A DNA stretch of 60,000 nt from Adiantum capillus-veneris. Lineage: Eukaryota > Streptophyta > Polypodiopsida > Polypodiales > Pteridaceae. This document shows positions 33,441 to 44,839 of this stretch, in pieces (the first letter of the stretch is position 1; the number at the start of each line of letters is the position of its first letter). The stretch is from assembly GCA_014529385.2 (NCBI GenBank), contig CM043944.1, positions 174,483,240 to 174,543,239 of the forward strand. Reading direction: 5' to 3'. The position numbers and the translations under genes were made by a program. The notes beneath the pieces are model-generated. The model did no database searches. It was given only the letters and a program-made list of their open reading frames with translations, and was not told the origin of the DNA.

Positions 33441-34689
33441 GTGTAGAAACATTTTGCCTAGGAGCCATGCCCTAGAAAAATGCATACCCCAACTCGAAGA
33501 TGGAGACAAAGAGACTCATATTGGCTTCTTGAATTGTAAAGAGACGGTCATTCCAAACATATTTATATGCTTTAGAGAGTCTAGCAACATTCTTTGCCAT
33601 ACTAACAATTGCCAAGTATCTATGATCTCCCTGGATCAAGAGCTATCTCCTTGAGATACTGAAGCATTGCTTTTGCATCAAAAGGTAACCTCTTGGAAAC
33701 TTCCTACAATATGAAATCATACATAAAGTTAAAGAACTCATGAAACCATGATATCTCATAACCTGATGATCAGACTCAGTCCAAGTGCTCTGGCTACTAC
33801 ATTGCATGGGGAGAATTTGAGCTTCTTATCAAGATCGTTTCTTACTCAAGCCTTGCTTGATTGTGGTCTTCAAACCAATCACTACCAGTGTATTTGGAAA
33901 AAATGTGGTGCTTATGGTAATTGTCACAAGCCTTACTTGTGTCTTGAGTGCTTAACTTTCATAATTATGAAAAAATTCCATGGCAACACACATGTATGTT
34001 GCATGCCATAGCTATCGACCACATTCTCAACAAAAATAAAACTCAATTGTATACCTTCTTAATTACTCACATTGACTTGCCTTGTCAAAACCTCTACCTG
34101 ATTTTCATGTACCTTATGTCTTTGTGGCGGCTTATAGTCCATTAGATGGCTCATAGCCCTGACACCTTGACTTGCTTAAGATACGTGTACCTTTGGACAA
34201 GTTCAAGACCATGAACTCTTGTTGTTGTTTACATGAAAGCACCCTTGAAAATAACCATGATACATTGTGAAGCTATCAAATTACTATGTGCATTACATTC
34301 ATGTATCTTTGAAGAATACCCCCCTCGACATCCACACGAATGTAATTGCTTAGAAAAACATGCCTCTTGAATCATCTCAAAATCTTGTGTGATCGATCAC
34401 CTTCTTTGAGGGCTTCATCTCACCTTTGCACCGGAAGCAAAATTCTCCCTGGGATATGATTGCTCTTGTGGCCATTGCCCTTGTGATCACTTTCCTTATG
34501 GTGGGTGTCTTGCTCTTACGCTGTGAGGCCCTTGTGGTGGGAACGACTTCTTGCCCATCCCTAAAGACCCCCAAGTCATGTGGCTAGATGGTGAGAACCC
34601 TAAGCTGCAACTCAGTCATGTCGAGCAATGCCACCTATGCAAGGAAAAAAGAACTCATAGCGTCCTTTTGGGTTATTATCTCCACACGT
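33441..34689. other. No feature identified
   Basis: Short ORFs only, including 33748-34011 (+), which is Cys-rich (CGLQTNHYQC, CGAYGNCHKPYLCLEC) but too short and isolated to assign. Confidence 0.5.
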
Positions 34690-36857
34690 TGGAGAGGGGG
34701 AATGAGGAACACGCCCATCACACAAACAAAGGCCTCCCTATAGCTCAGGGCACTCACAGCACCCCTATCCTCTCAAACACACCTTCAAAAAACGCATTGC
34801 TTGCTAGCAGAGCTCCACCTGCACATCACCTAATCACACACACCCTTAGCAGTACCACAATCAAACACACCCATGCCACAATGCTCAATCCTTGCCCTTC
34901 AACACAGACGACACCTCTCGCTCTCTCTGTCTCTCTCTCTCTCTGCAAATTCACACACCGCTGGCTTGAGGCATACACACACACGTACACGACACCGCAA
35001 ATTGCACAAGAGCATAAGACAAGAGCGGGGGGGGAAAGGGGAATGGACACCAAGAAGCGGACAATGCTCTTTCACTTTACTCAAGATAATCTATACAACC
35101 GGCTCCGTCGGCACAACCTCGACGAGCACCCAAAAAAAAAGCCAGATCTCGATAGCTTTTGTTGGCTTCGTCCTAATGGTGGAGCTTTCTCCTTTGCTTT
35201 GTTGCCGCCACACACACGTGAGAGCTTCCTCTCCTTGACCTTTTCTCCCTCCTCGACCAATCGAAAACCGTTGACCATAAGAAGAAAAGCCCTCTTTCCT
35301 TGAAATATTCCTCCTTCCATTACATACTCTCCCCTCTTTTTAAATCCCAAGGAGCAACGGCGTGCCATCGTTGCATCCTTTCTCTCTTCTCTTCTTTTGA
35401 CTTACTTTTATTGGCTTTCTAAAAGAAACCCTTAGTGTTGGAGTGGGTTAGGGGGGCTTCATAGTTTTGAGTGCATGATAAAGACTTACGTTTCATTTCA
35501 CATCCTTTCTTTACTTTTCTTTGCATTCTATTGTTTTAGAATGCTAGACAACATTTACTTTCTATGTATGTTTGAAAATGACTTTAGAGATCAAAACATT
35601 AAACAAAATATTCATAAGAGTTTGATCTTATGATGAGTTTTTGAAAAATTCATTTTTGTTTAAGTGGCAAGTTTTCTTCTTATACAAATACAAAATGGAA
35701 ATATTAGTAGAAATTTTTAAATTTGTAAAATATTCAAATTATTCTTTAGTATATTCTATCAGATTTTTCTACTTTGCCATCCTTTGCAACCGGCTAATTT
35801 CGATTTTCAATCGGCTTAAGCCTAAGCTCAGACATATCTTTCTCAAACGCTGAGATATTGATAAACGATTCTCTCATTTGAGGATTTTTATAAAAAAAAC
35901 CACTTCACTAAATTGTTTAATTATTTTCTATGCTTATTTGAAAGCATTAAAATATTCTTTTGTTTTGATTTTTAATGTGTCTTTTTATTTTACTTTCTAT
36001 TTGTTTTATTTTATTTCAAAATACTAATGTGCAATGTGCACCATTTACCTTATTATTGGGGCCCTTTCATAATATATAAACCCTTTGTTTTAGAAAGCCA
36101 TCGTGATCCTTTCACTTATTTTTTCCAAAAAAGGGCACTTAGAGCCAGTGCCCTCTTTGGGTCTCCCTCTTATTTTTTCCCCCTTTTTCCTTCTTAGCCT
36201 TAAGGCTCGTCCTTTGCCTTTTCCATTCTTCCCCCAAGAACATCCACCATTCAACTTTTGCATTTTCAAAAAAGAGCTCCCCAAGCACCCGTTGCACATG
36301 CAATCGGTGCTCACACATACATATACATGTTATAAACTTGTTCGGCCATTCTAAATTGGAGTTGTGCTTTGCTATCACTAGACCCCTCGAACTCCACTAC
36401 ATTTAGACCACCTCACGGCCTCGAGTGACAAGCCATAAAATCCAAAAAATCAACCCGACTCGCCTCCGTCAGGATTGTCTTCCAACTTGAACTGGGCGTA
36501 TCTCAACACCCATGACTCCAAACATTGAGCCGCAAATTCAGCCAATTTCCCATGTTGCATACAAATGTTTAAGAGCCCTGGCAAACTAAAAAAAAACTAT
36601 TATCGGTACGACTACTAAGGCGATCAAGTTGGCACACACCCGATCCCCGACAAATCTTCATTTGGCTATAAATTTCCTTCTAGGGCTTCAATTGACAATC
36701 AAAGAAGATCGGCATTCTTCATAACTCGAGCTTTATACCTCTATCTGCCCAGGCCACCTGTCCCCAACTGCCCCATCCGTCGGGGATCTGTAACACCTTC
36801 TAACTTCAAACTTAAATATCTTTCCCCACGGGGCTCCGTTTGATGAGCCTTCTGGAT
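34690..36857 (-). repeat. 3' LTR of the RT-less Gypsy-like element
   Basis: Matches 40506-42657 from TGGAGAGGGGGAATG to CTTAAATATCTTTCCCCACG and about 30 bp beyond. It contains a short (CT) run near 34918 and the motif GGTCTCCCTCTTATTTTT. ORFs inside (34551-35303 and others) recur in the partner LTR and are not genes. Confidence 0.8.
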
Positions 36858-37309
36858 CGGGTTCTAGAGCACATCGAGCATCACATTCTAGAGCACTGAC
36901 TTGGCACTTTGGGTACCTTTACCTGCTATCCCAACCGAACAAATCTTGTAGATTTTTTGGCCTTAAAACCACATCCAACATACATTTCCTCCACCTTTGG
37001 GCTACCCATGACCTTGATACCTGCTTCAACCCTTTGCCCTGCACCTGTGTACACCTCTGGCATTGCTTAGCACCACTTCTAGCCTTAACCAACTTTTGTA
37101 TGTACCATCATTGCCCAACCCCCTCGTCGAACATTTATGTTCGACCAAAAACATATTTACAAAACTTTTAGAAACTAGCACACCAAACTGACAACTTCAA
37201 GCATTTGCAAACCACAAGCCTATGTACAGGCTATGTAAAAAATCTTCATCTCTTCTCGCACATTACATACTTTTAGGTGGGTATCCCACCCCCCTTGGCT
37301 ACAATCTAA
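36858..37309 (-). other. 3' non-coding segment of the RT-less element
   Basis: Between the integrase C-terminus and the LTR. No ORF; no clear polypurine tract could be pinned. Confidence 0.45.
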
Positions 37310-37803
37310 TGCACCTCAGGCACTAGGCTTCTTTCAAAATACAACTTGAGTCGCACACCATTTACCCTAAGCCTAAGAAGCTTACCATTTGCCCTCACCA
37401 ACTGATAGGTCCCGTTTGGAAAGGCCTTTTGCACTTTTTACGGACCTGTCCACTTCTTTTTAGACTTGAAATTTTCCTTCTTCATCACCCAACTCCCTTT
37501 TTTCATCTCCCTATCCGGCAAAATTGACTTAGCCTTCCTCACTTGTCCCTCTTGTTGCTTCACATTGTGATCCCTTGCTGCCTTCCCATCTAGTTGCAAA
37601 ACATGCATACACACTTCTTTGACTTCATCCCTAGACCATGGAATGAGCCTCTTTTGAAGCCCTTCAAAGCATGGTTCTTTATCAACCACATTCAAACCGC
37701 CTGGTAGAAAAGATCCTATAGCACAACCTCCACCAGGAAAGCCTTGTGGTCTATGTAAAGATACTTGCAAAGCAACCCTTAATAACATACTCATCAATAG
37801 CAC
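37310..37803 (-). pseudogene. Integrase C-terminal region
   Basis: The ORF 37438-37803 (121 aa) contains ARDHNVKQQEGQVRKAKSIL and KKGSWVMKKENFKSKKKWTG, the Lys-rich stretch and beta-strand start of a Gypsy integrase C-terminal domain. After a stop, the same frame gives KVQKAFPNGTYQLVRANGK and LLRLRVNG to about 37310, the typical N-G-T/S-Y-x-L end. The catalytic core that should precede it is absent. Confidence 0.6.
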
Positions 37804-37966
37804 AACACCATGATCCGATACCTAGATATTTGCACCTACTAGTTGCATGGATAAGCATAGTTGTTCTCTCTGTAAATTGGTATTTGAAGACCCCTTTCAC
37901 TTTTTTGAGGACTGGCTCCACACCTAGCTCTTTAGCTTAAAGAACCTGCTCCACCAACTCTTCAAC

Positions 37967-38344
37967 CTATTCACCATAGACCGGGTTAAGCTTATCATCT
38001 CCTAGCTTTGGAAGTGCCACTTCACTTTCACGATCTATCTCCATTTGTTCTTCTAACACCTGCTTTACCATCAGATCATTGGATAGGCAAGAAAAAAATT
38101 CACCCCATACTTTATCTTTGACAAGGTCAACATTGCTCTTCTCATCTGCACAAAGATCCTCTATGGTGACTCCAAATAGATCTATATTAATGTCTAGCAA
38201 ATCCTTCTCACTTTCCTCTTCCTCAATGGTAGTGTAGCCTTCATCATAAGACGTCTCTGTCTTGTACTCGTAGCTTGTCGTGTCATCTTCATCTTCAGCT
38301 ACCATAGGACGAGAACTAGTCTCCTTGGTCTTCAAATCTAGCAC
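37967..38344 (-). pseudogene. Acidic spacer region of the Gypsy-like polyprotein
   Basis: 125-aa ORF rich in Asp/Glu (AEDEDDTTSYEYKTETSYDE, TIEEEESEKDLLD). It lies directly downstream of the protease region on the same strand. It occupies the place where RT should start, but no RT motif is present. I do not know a function for it. Confidence 0.45.
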
Positions 38345-38409
38345 AATCTATCTCCCTTTCTCTCTGTCAAGCAAAGTGAACACTTTGCTCTCCCAATCTT
38401 TCTTAGCAC

Positions 38410-38730
38410 CTATTGCCAAAAGCCACGGCCCAAAATGATTGGATAAGCATTATCACCTTCCTTCATCACAAAAATGTCTATCAAGCACTCTATGCCCATC
38501 ACCTTGACCTTCACATCTTGAGCCACACCCAAACACCTAGCTTTATTATGGTTAGCCATCCTCATGTGCACATTTGACTTGACTATCACCTTGACCCCCG
38601 TCTCTTTCATGGTTGCTTCTGTCATGACACACACTTGTGCTGCATCGTCCATATAGTCATATACCTGCATCCTCTTTTCAATGACCACGTCTACCAGTGG
38701 AAGAACATCAGTTGGGCTACCTACCCTCAC
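38410..38730 (-). pseudogene. Retropepsin-like domain, active site lost
   Basis: The 106-aa ORF has the retropepsin fold landmarks. YMDDAAQVCVMTEATMKETG sits where D-T/S-G should be. It is followed by VHMRMANHNKARCLG and, near the C-terminus, AYPIILGRGFWQ (the ILGR motif). The active-site triplet reads DDA rather than DTG/DSG, so it should be inactive. It lies just after the pre-protease region (38717-39100), which contains NLVSDVQNQKANINFGQLL. Confidence 0.65.
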
Positions 38731-39096
38731 TGGCCAAGTTCTGCGCCATGTGCAAGTTCACCTTAGATCTCGACAGCCTTGTGCTAACACTCGTAGACCA
38801 CTGCCTCCTCAATTTTGGATTTAAAGCCAACAATTGACCAAAATTAATGTTTGCCTTTTGATTTTGCACATCACTTACCAGATTGTATTCAGGATAGCCA
38901 CGTCCCAATTGGAAATCTGCTTTCTTGATCTTGTGGCGTCTCCTTCTTTTGCTAGCTTCAGGCTGCTCTCTACCTTCATACACCTTCTCTTTACCCTTGC
39001 AAGCTCTGGTTTCACGCTCTGTCTCTGTCTCCCTCTCAGCTCTTGCCCTCTTGTTGGCCAAAATCTTGACATCCTGCTTATCCACCCCAATAATAT

Positions 39097-40414
39097 TCAC
39101 CCTGGGACTTCACCTCCATTTGGCAGAGCTGGTTGCATAGGATTCTCACTACCTGCTCTCTTGGACCATTGAACTGCCCTTGAACTCGACCTCTGCCAAA
39201 TAGAGGGTAAATGCCTCCTCTCTCTCTTTGGCAGTTGAGGATAGGCAGGTGCATAGTGTCCCTCTTCTCCACAATTGTAGCACCTACCTGGTAGTGGCCT
39301 AGCCCTTCTTCTCCACAATTGTAGCACCTACCTAGTAGATGCAGGTAAGGACTCTATCTTATCTTGGAAGGTTTTTTTACTTTGGCAAGCTATGCTACTC
39401 TGGATGGAACACTCACTGATGACTGGGGAAGTATATTTACTTTCTACATACTGAAAGGGTATCTCTTTCCTACAAACATTGTACTTAACTGATTCTAATA
39501 CTGAGTTGTTTTTGTACATATCTATTCCTTGTTCCATTGCCAGCTGTCTTTTGAATGTAAAAATTCAATTATGTCTTATTATCTAATATTTAACAGCTAC
39601 ACACACATCCTATACATAAGGTTTTTCTTTCCGAGAGAAACCGAGATGCTGGCTTTTGAAATTTTCTTCGAAATTGAGTTCTAAGTTCGACCCACAGCCT
39701 GTAATCCCTTGACCGGTTGTCTTGCTCCTCTTGGCTGTCCTCTATCCATCATGCTTAGCCGCAACTCTTGCATTCGCTCGGACAAATCATGCACCGTGCA
39801 AACCCAATTTTGCGGCACAACGGCTACACCTTGATTTCTGTGATTATGTTCAGGCATAGCCTCCCTTGGACTGTGCGGTGGAAGGGAGGCCATGGTTTCG
39901 TAGCCCAACATGCTCTGCTCTATCTTCTTCTTTATTTTTTTGCTCTTTGACCGTGCGATTGCTATAGCACCATTGTAATTTTTTGGGCTTTCAAGGTCGA
40001 CCTTCTCTCTCACTTTTGGATGCAGACACGCAATGAATTTATCCATCTTGAAGTAATCTCCATTATCCAATTGCATGGCTGCCGCCAATTTTGCCCAACA
40101 CTCTTCAAAACGACCCAAAAAAAAATTAAACTATGCACTTACATCTTGCTTAAGCGCCTTCAGCTTCGCATCCATCTCAACTGGGGACGCCTCCTTGCAA
40201 AATTCGTGAAGAGACCTTGCCCATAGAGCCGGTCACGCTTGCCTCGGCTCGCCTTTCCAGAGCTTCATACCAAACTTTAGCTTTTTCATGCATCACCAAA
40301 GGAAATTTCTTTATTTTTCTATCCTCATTCAGCATACACAACGATAGCATATACAGCTCGAAATCCGACATCTACTCGTCGGGACCCTCCTCGCCTGTGA
40401 AAATCCACCCATAG
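39097..40414 (-). pseudogene. Gag-like region with decayed CCHC knuckle
   Basis: The piece 39681-40118 (145 aa) has the retrotransposon Gag capsid signature (FEECWAKLAAAMQ, KMDKFIACLHPKVREKVDLE). The 40177-40371 piece upstream has EYMSDFELYMLSL-type sequence and KAKVWYEALERR. The zinc knuckle reads CYNCGEEGHYAPAY, with the last Cys replaced by Tyr. A 44-bp duplication (39264-39351) repeats the knuckle start. Several frame changes separate the pieces. Confidence 0.65.
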
Positions 40415-40487
40415 CTTCTGCCGCCATGACTTCCAACGCAAAAAACCACTTCTTTTCGATCAACTCAGAGCAATCAGTGTGCTCCTT

Positions 40488-40503
40488 AATGGGGGCACCA
40501 AAA
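40488..40503 (-). other. Possible primer binding site
   Basis: On the minus strand TTTTGGTGCCCCCATTAA follows the LTR end within a few bases. It begins with TGG as expected, but I did not assign the tRNA. Confidence 0.4.
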
Positions 40504-40505
40504 GA

Positions 40506-40728
40506 TGGAGAGGGGGAATGGCGAACATGCCCAGCACGCAAAGAAAGGCCTCCCTATAGCTCAGGGCACTCACAACACCCCTATCCTCTCAAATAAGCCT
40601 TCAAAAAATGCATTGCTTGCTAGGAGAGCTCCACCTACAGATCACCTAATTACACACACCCTTAGTAGTACCACAATTGAACACACCCATGCCAGAATGC
40701 TTAATCCTTGCCCTTCAAGACAAACGAC

Positions 40729-40797
<69 letters not shown>

Positions 40798-42657
40798 CAA
40801 AGTCACAAACTATTGGCTTGATGCATACACACACATTATGTGACACCGCGAATTGCACAACAACATAAGACGAGAGCAGGGGGGAAGGGAGAATGGACAC
40901 CAAGAAGTGGGCAATGCTCCTTCACTTTACTCAAAATGATCTATACAACCGGCTCCATCGACACAACCTCGACGAGCACCAAAAAAAAAAAGGAGATCTC
41001 GACAGCCTACGTTGGTGTCATCGTGATGGTGGAGCTTTCTCCTTTTCTTTGTTGCCACCACACACGCGCAAGAGCTTCCTCTCCTTGAGCTTTTTTCCCT
41101 CCTTGACCAACCGAAAACCCTCGAGCATAAGAAGAAAAGCCCTCTTTCCCTAAAATCTTTCTCCTTCTGTTACATACTCTCCTCTCTTTTTCAATCCCAA
41201 AGTGTCGTCATTGCACCCTTCCTCTATTCTCTTCTTTTGCCTTGCTTTAATATTTCTATTAAAAAAAAGCACTTCCAACCAGCCCCTCTTTGGGTCTCGC
41301 TCTTATTTTTCCCCCTTTTTTTGGCTTTCTAAAAGAAACCCTTAGTGTCGTGTTGGCTTAGGGAGACTTTCATTGTTTTCAGTGCATGATGGAGACTTAC
41401 CTTTCATTTCACATCCCTACATGTCTTTACTTTTCTTGCATTCTATTGTTTTAGAATGCTAAAAAGAAGCTTCACCTTTAGTAATTTTTGTAAATTTTAC
41501 ACACACACACACATGTTTCTTTTTTGCATTCTATTGTTTTAGAATGCTAAAGTGAAGCTTCACTTTGCATAATTCTAATAAATTCTATACACACACGTAT
41601 ATATTAATTAGTTCTTTTTATTTCACCTTTCATTTCATAATTTCACACGACTTTACATTTCTTGCATTTTATAGCTTGATTTCACTCAGTGTTAATGTTC
41701 GAGAAAATCTCTTTTATTAAGCAATTGCTGATCGAGTTTTCTCCTCACAAAGAAGAAAACCGAAAATACTAGCAAAAATTTTGAGATTTGCAGAAATTTT
41801 GGACGACCATCTCATATATTTCATCGATTTTTCTTTCATTTACCATGGTTTGTAGCTAGCTAGTCTCAATTTTCAATCGGCTCAAGACTAAGCTGAGTCA
41901 ATCCTTTCCCAAACACTGATACTAGTTTAATTCAACCTAACATTATTATCACTTTCTTATTGTTTTCGAAAGCCTTCGTGACCCTTTCACTTGTTCTTCT
42001 TAGCCTTAAGGCTTATCCTTTGCATATTCCTTTCTTCCCCCAAAATTATCCACCATTCCACTTTTGCATTTCCAAAAAAGAGCTCTCCAAGCACCCGTTG
42101 CGCCTTCGGTGCTCACATGTACACGTACATGTTGTAAACTTGATCGGCCATTCTAGATTGGATTTCAGCTTTGCTATCACTAGACCCCTTGAACTCCGCT
42201 ACATTCAGACCACCTCACGGCCTCGAGTGACGAGCCATAAAATTTGAAAAATCAACCCGACTTGCCTCCGTCGGGATTGTCTTCCAACTTAAACCGGGCA
42301 TATCTCATCACCCATGTCTCCGAACATCAAGTTGCAAATTCAACCGATTTCCCATGTTGCATATAAATTTTTAAGAGTCCTGGCAAACTCAAAAAAAACT
42401 CTTGCCGGTGCGCCTACTGGGGCAATCAGGTTGGCACACACCCGACCCCCGACAAATCTTCATTTGGCCATGACTTTCCTTCTTGGGCTTTGATTGACAA
42501 TCCTAGAAAATCGGCATGCTTCATAACTCGAGCTTTATACCTCTATCTACCCGGGCCACCTGTCCCCAATTGCCCCATCCGTCGAGGATCTGCAACACCT
42601 TCTAGCTTCAAACTTAAATATCTTTCCCCACGAGGGTCCGCTTGACGAGCCGTCTAG
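40506..42657 (-). repeat. 5' LTR of the RT-less Gypsy-like element
   Basis: Partner of 34690-36857. The common part starts TGGAGAGGGGGAATG. It has an expanded (CT)n and (GT)n run at 40730-40797 that the partner has only in short form. Confidence 0.8.
40730..40797 (+). repeat. (CT)n-(GT)n compound microsatellite
   Basis: About 52 bp of CT followed by about 16 bp of GT, inside the LTR. Confidence 0.95.
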
Positions 42658-42849
42658 ACCTTGGAATTGAAGCCAACAAGAAATACAAAAATATCCAAAG
42701 CTTGAATACATCATCTAACTAGAAGCATCTCTATCACACATTATTTTCTATGTTTTGCGTTCAATCTCCTAAAAGACCCGTTGGAAGTGTCTATACAGTC
42801 ATAAAGTGCATGGATTATGTTCCCATTCCTCCTCTCCAACATGTTGTTC

Positions 42850-43378
42850 CTACTTTTTTTTCCTCTTTTTTGGCAGTTTTCACATCAGGCTTAGTCACTC
42901 ATCATGGCTGACAACAACAAAGACATATTCAAGATTTTTGTTGTTGAGGATAAACTGGTGAAGATAAACTAGATGCGGATAACTATCCAATGTGGGCTTA
43001 CATGATGACACATATTCTTGTGTCAAAGGGGGCAGTTGGAATGTTGTAAAGGGCATTGATGTACGTTTGCCTTCTGTGGATATAGGCTCTATTGAAAATG
43101 GTGCAAGTTCTGGCAGGTTTGTTGCTGCTATAGTTGTTTTGCATACTACTGAGCAGTCTCGTTGGGATGTTAGATATGCACAGGCTCATGTATTGATTGC
43201 CTTATCTATGGAGCGCACTATTACTCCTCACATTTGCTCAGTAAAATCAATAAAACAGGCTTGGGATATTTTAGTTGGTCTTTATGCAAGTCGCAATGAG
43301 GCTAACATTTCATTGCTACATAAAGAGCTGGAGCATGCGATGGGCAAGAATTGGATCTATGATCAATTGGAGGGCTAG
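42850..43378 (+). pseudogene. Copia Gag relic, same family as 4881-9945
   Basis: GGCAGTTTTCACATCAGG followed by ATGGCTGACAACAACA (42904) matches the leader and Gag start of the Copia element at 9360, here on the plus strand. After a stop (about 42970) the 128-aa ORF 42992-43378 carries QSRWDVRYAQAHVLIALSME and QAWDILVGLYASRNEANISL, nearly the same as the other copy. The similarity ends at about 43345 and no other Copia domain or LTR is nearby, so this is a truncated insertion. Confidence 0.85.
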
Positions 43379-43429
43379 ATAGCGTGAATTAGCATGTCTG
43401 GTTGCTAGTGTTTGGGGTTCTAGCATTAC

Positions 43430-43632
43430 CTAAGGTTTTCTGTTATAGTTTTAATGAATACCCACACTCTGTGGGATAAATAGGGATATTGAATGAATTC
43501 AGTGTTTTGATCGAATATTTTTTACAATTTTCTCTTTGTTTCTATATTGTTGCTTGTGTCTCTATAATTTGTCTCACATCCAGAAGCCCCGCGCTTTCTC
43601 GATCGACCCTGGAGAACCGCACACTCCGACAG
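43430..43632 (+). repeat. LTR end related to the 2.3/10.5-kb LTRs
   Basis: TTTCTCGATCGACCCTGGAGAA and the CACTCCGACA end resemble CTAGGTCGACCCTAGAGAA and CTCTTACA at 10602. Upstream is ATGAATACCCACACTCTGTG. There is no partner copy close by, so it is a solo or truncated LTR. Confidence 0.5.
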
Positions 43633-43639
43633 TGCTGCT

Positions 43640-44640
43640 GGGTAGGGCTCAAGGGTAGAGCTCAAATGAGGCTCAAATCATATTGTCTTCTTTCGCGCAC
43701 TACCTTTCTGCAGTTGGCCGCGAAGAGAAACTTGGTCGGGCTCGCTTGCACGCCCCTTTGACAAAGTCTTGAGGCAATGTTTCACTTTTTCCATGGCAAA
43801 TGAGCTCTTACCATATTAGAGTGGCCTTCCAATGCCCATCCCAGTGTGACACGGGCCTAAATCCACATGTAGAGACACTAGAGACACTCCCATGGGGCCC
43901 AACAATCACCAACTAATCCAACTTCAGAGCAATCCACCCTCCCTACAAACTATAAGCATGAACATCCAAGGAATTAGATCATATACAACCACATACTAAG
44001 AGTCAACCGATTCACACTAAGAAGCCAGTGTCCATACAAAGAAACCCAAAAATCATAGAGAGAAAGGTAGAGAAAACCTTGTAGAGGACCTGCCCACCAT
44101 CACTAGCATCACAAATCTAGAGACTTAAACAATAGCTAAAATAATCCACATCCTGACTTACACGGGAGTTAGACTGGTGCAGGATGCCAGAGGGACGGGC
44201 TACAACTGCCACATGTAGGTGTCTAGCAAGGGCGGGGAAGTCGCTATCTCTCCAAGAAAATAAATTCATTGTTGAGCAAGGACATAGAATGAGTTGCGAG
44301 GTGCCCCACCTTTAAGACTATTTGACATGGACTTCCCCAATCATGGGGATCAATGGTCCCTATCAAAAGGTGACGGTGACTAATTGACACAGACTTCCCC
44401 AACGGGGATCAATGGTCCCTATCAAAAGGCACTGGCGGGTGCTTATCTATGCTATTGGATTGCAAATGTGATCATTTGTGATCACAGTGTGATCATCATA
44501 GGATGTGATCACGATGTGATTTTGCTATAATCATGGAGTGATTGTCATGTGAGCTACACTTGCAGTGTGATATAAACATGATCCTTGTGTGATCCATAGA
44601 AACATCAAAATTTGAGCTTTTCTTTATATATTTTAATTGT
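43640..44640. other. No firm gene; short duplication and TGATC-rich tract
   Basis: A ~60-bp unit (GGGGATCAATGGTCCCTATC) is duplicated at about 44330-44440. The tract 44466-44600 is dense in TGTGATC/GATCAC words, partly palindromic. The plus strand at 43955-44250 gives broken readings such as SMNIQGIRSYTTT that faintly resemble a LINE endonuclease start, but this is not strong enough to call. Confidence 0.5.
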
Positions 44641-44654
44641 TCACTCCCTTTCAA

Positions 44655-44730
44655 GTCGCAAGACGAGCTCAGTGGTAAAGCATTGGGCCATCAAGTTCAA
44701 GGTGGTGAGTTCAAACCCTATGCCCCACCC
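44655..44730 (+). repeat. tRNA-like sequence, probable SINE head
   Basis: GAGCTCAGTGGTAAAGC (44665-44681) matches a Pol III box A, and GAGTTCAAACCC (44707-44718), about 30 bp downstream, matches box B. The spacing fits a tRNA. The 5' arm does not pair convincingly and there is no clean acceptor stem, so a tRNA-derived SINE or tRNA pseudogene is more likely than a tRNA gene. The following ~100 bp has no evident A-tail. Confidence 0.55.
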
Positions 44731-44839
44731 ATGTGGCGTTTTTGTCCTTCCAAGGCCCATAAGATTCCATAGAATCTTAAATTACTCCTAGTGTCCATTG
44801 GATGTCCCTAGATGGAGCTTACATGCCATCCCTTGATCC

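Larger units (their letters stand above)
34690..42657 (-). mobile_element. RT-less Ty3/Gypsy-like element with ~2.1-kb LTRs
   Basis: Long direct repeats (34690-36857 and 40506-42657) flank a 3.6-kb interior. On the minus strand it carries Gag, a CCHC knuckle, a protease-like region, an acidic region and an integrase C-terminus, in that order. Reverse transcriptase, RNase H and the integrase core are missing. LTR divergence is high (many substitutions and indels) and the coding pieces are broken, so the element is old. I found no convincing target duplication; the right LTR end abuts a different relic. Confidence 0.75.

Noticed and set aside
33748-34011. Cys-rich 87-aa ORF as a zinc-finger gene
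   Set aside because: Isolated, no regular Cys/His spacing matching a known finger, no neighbours in frame.
34551-35303. 250-aa plus-strand ORF
   Set aside because: Lies mostly in an LTR, His/Thr/Ser-rich, and its partner LTR breaks the frame; no domain.
43955-44250. LINE endonuclease start
   Set aside because: Only faint resemblance (SMNIQGIRS) with stops throughout; not enough to call.
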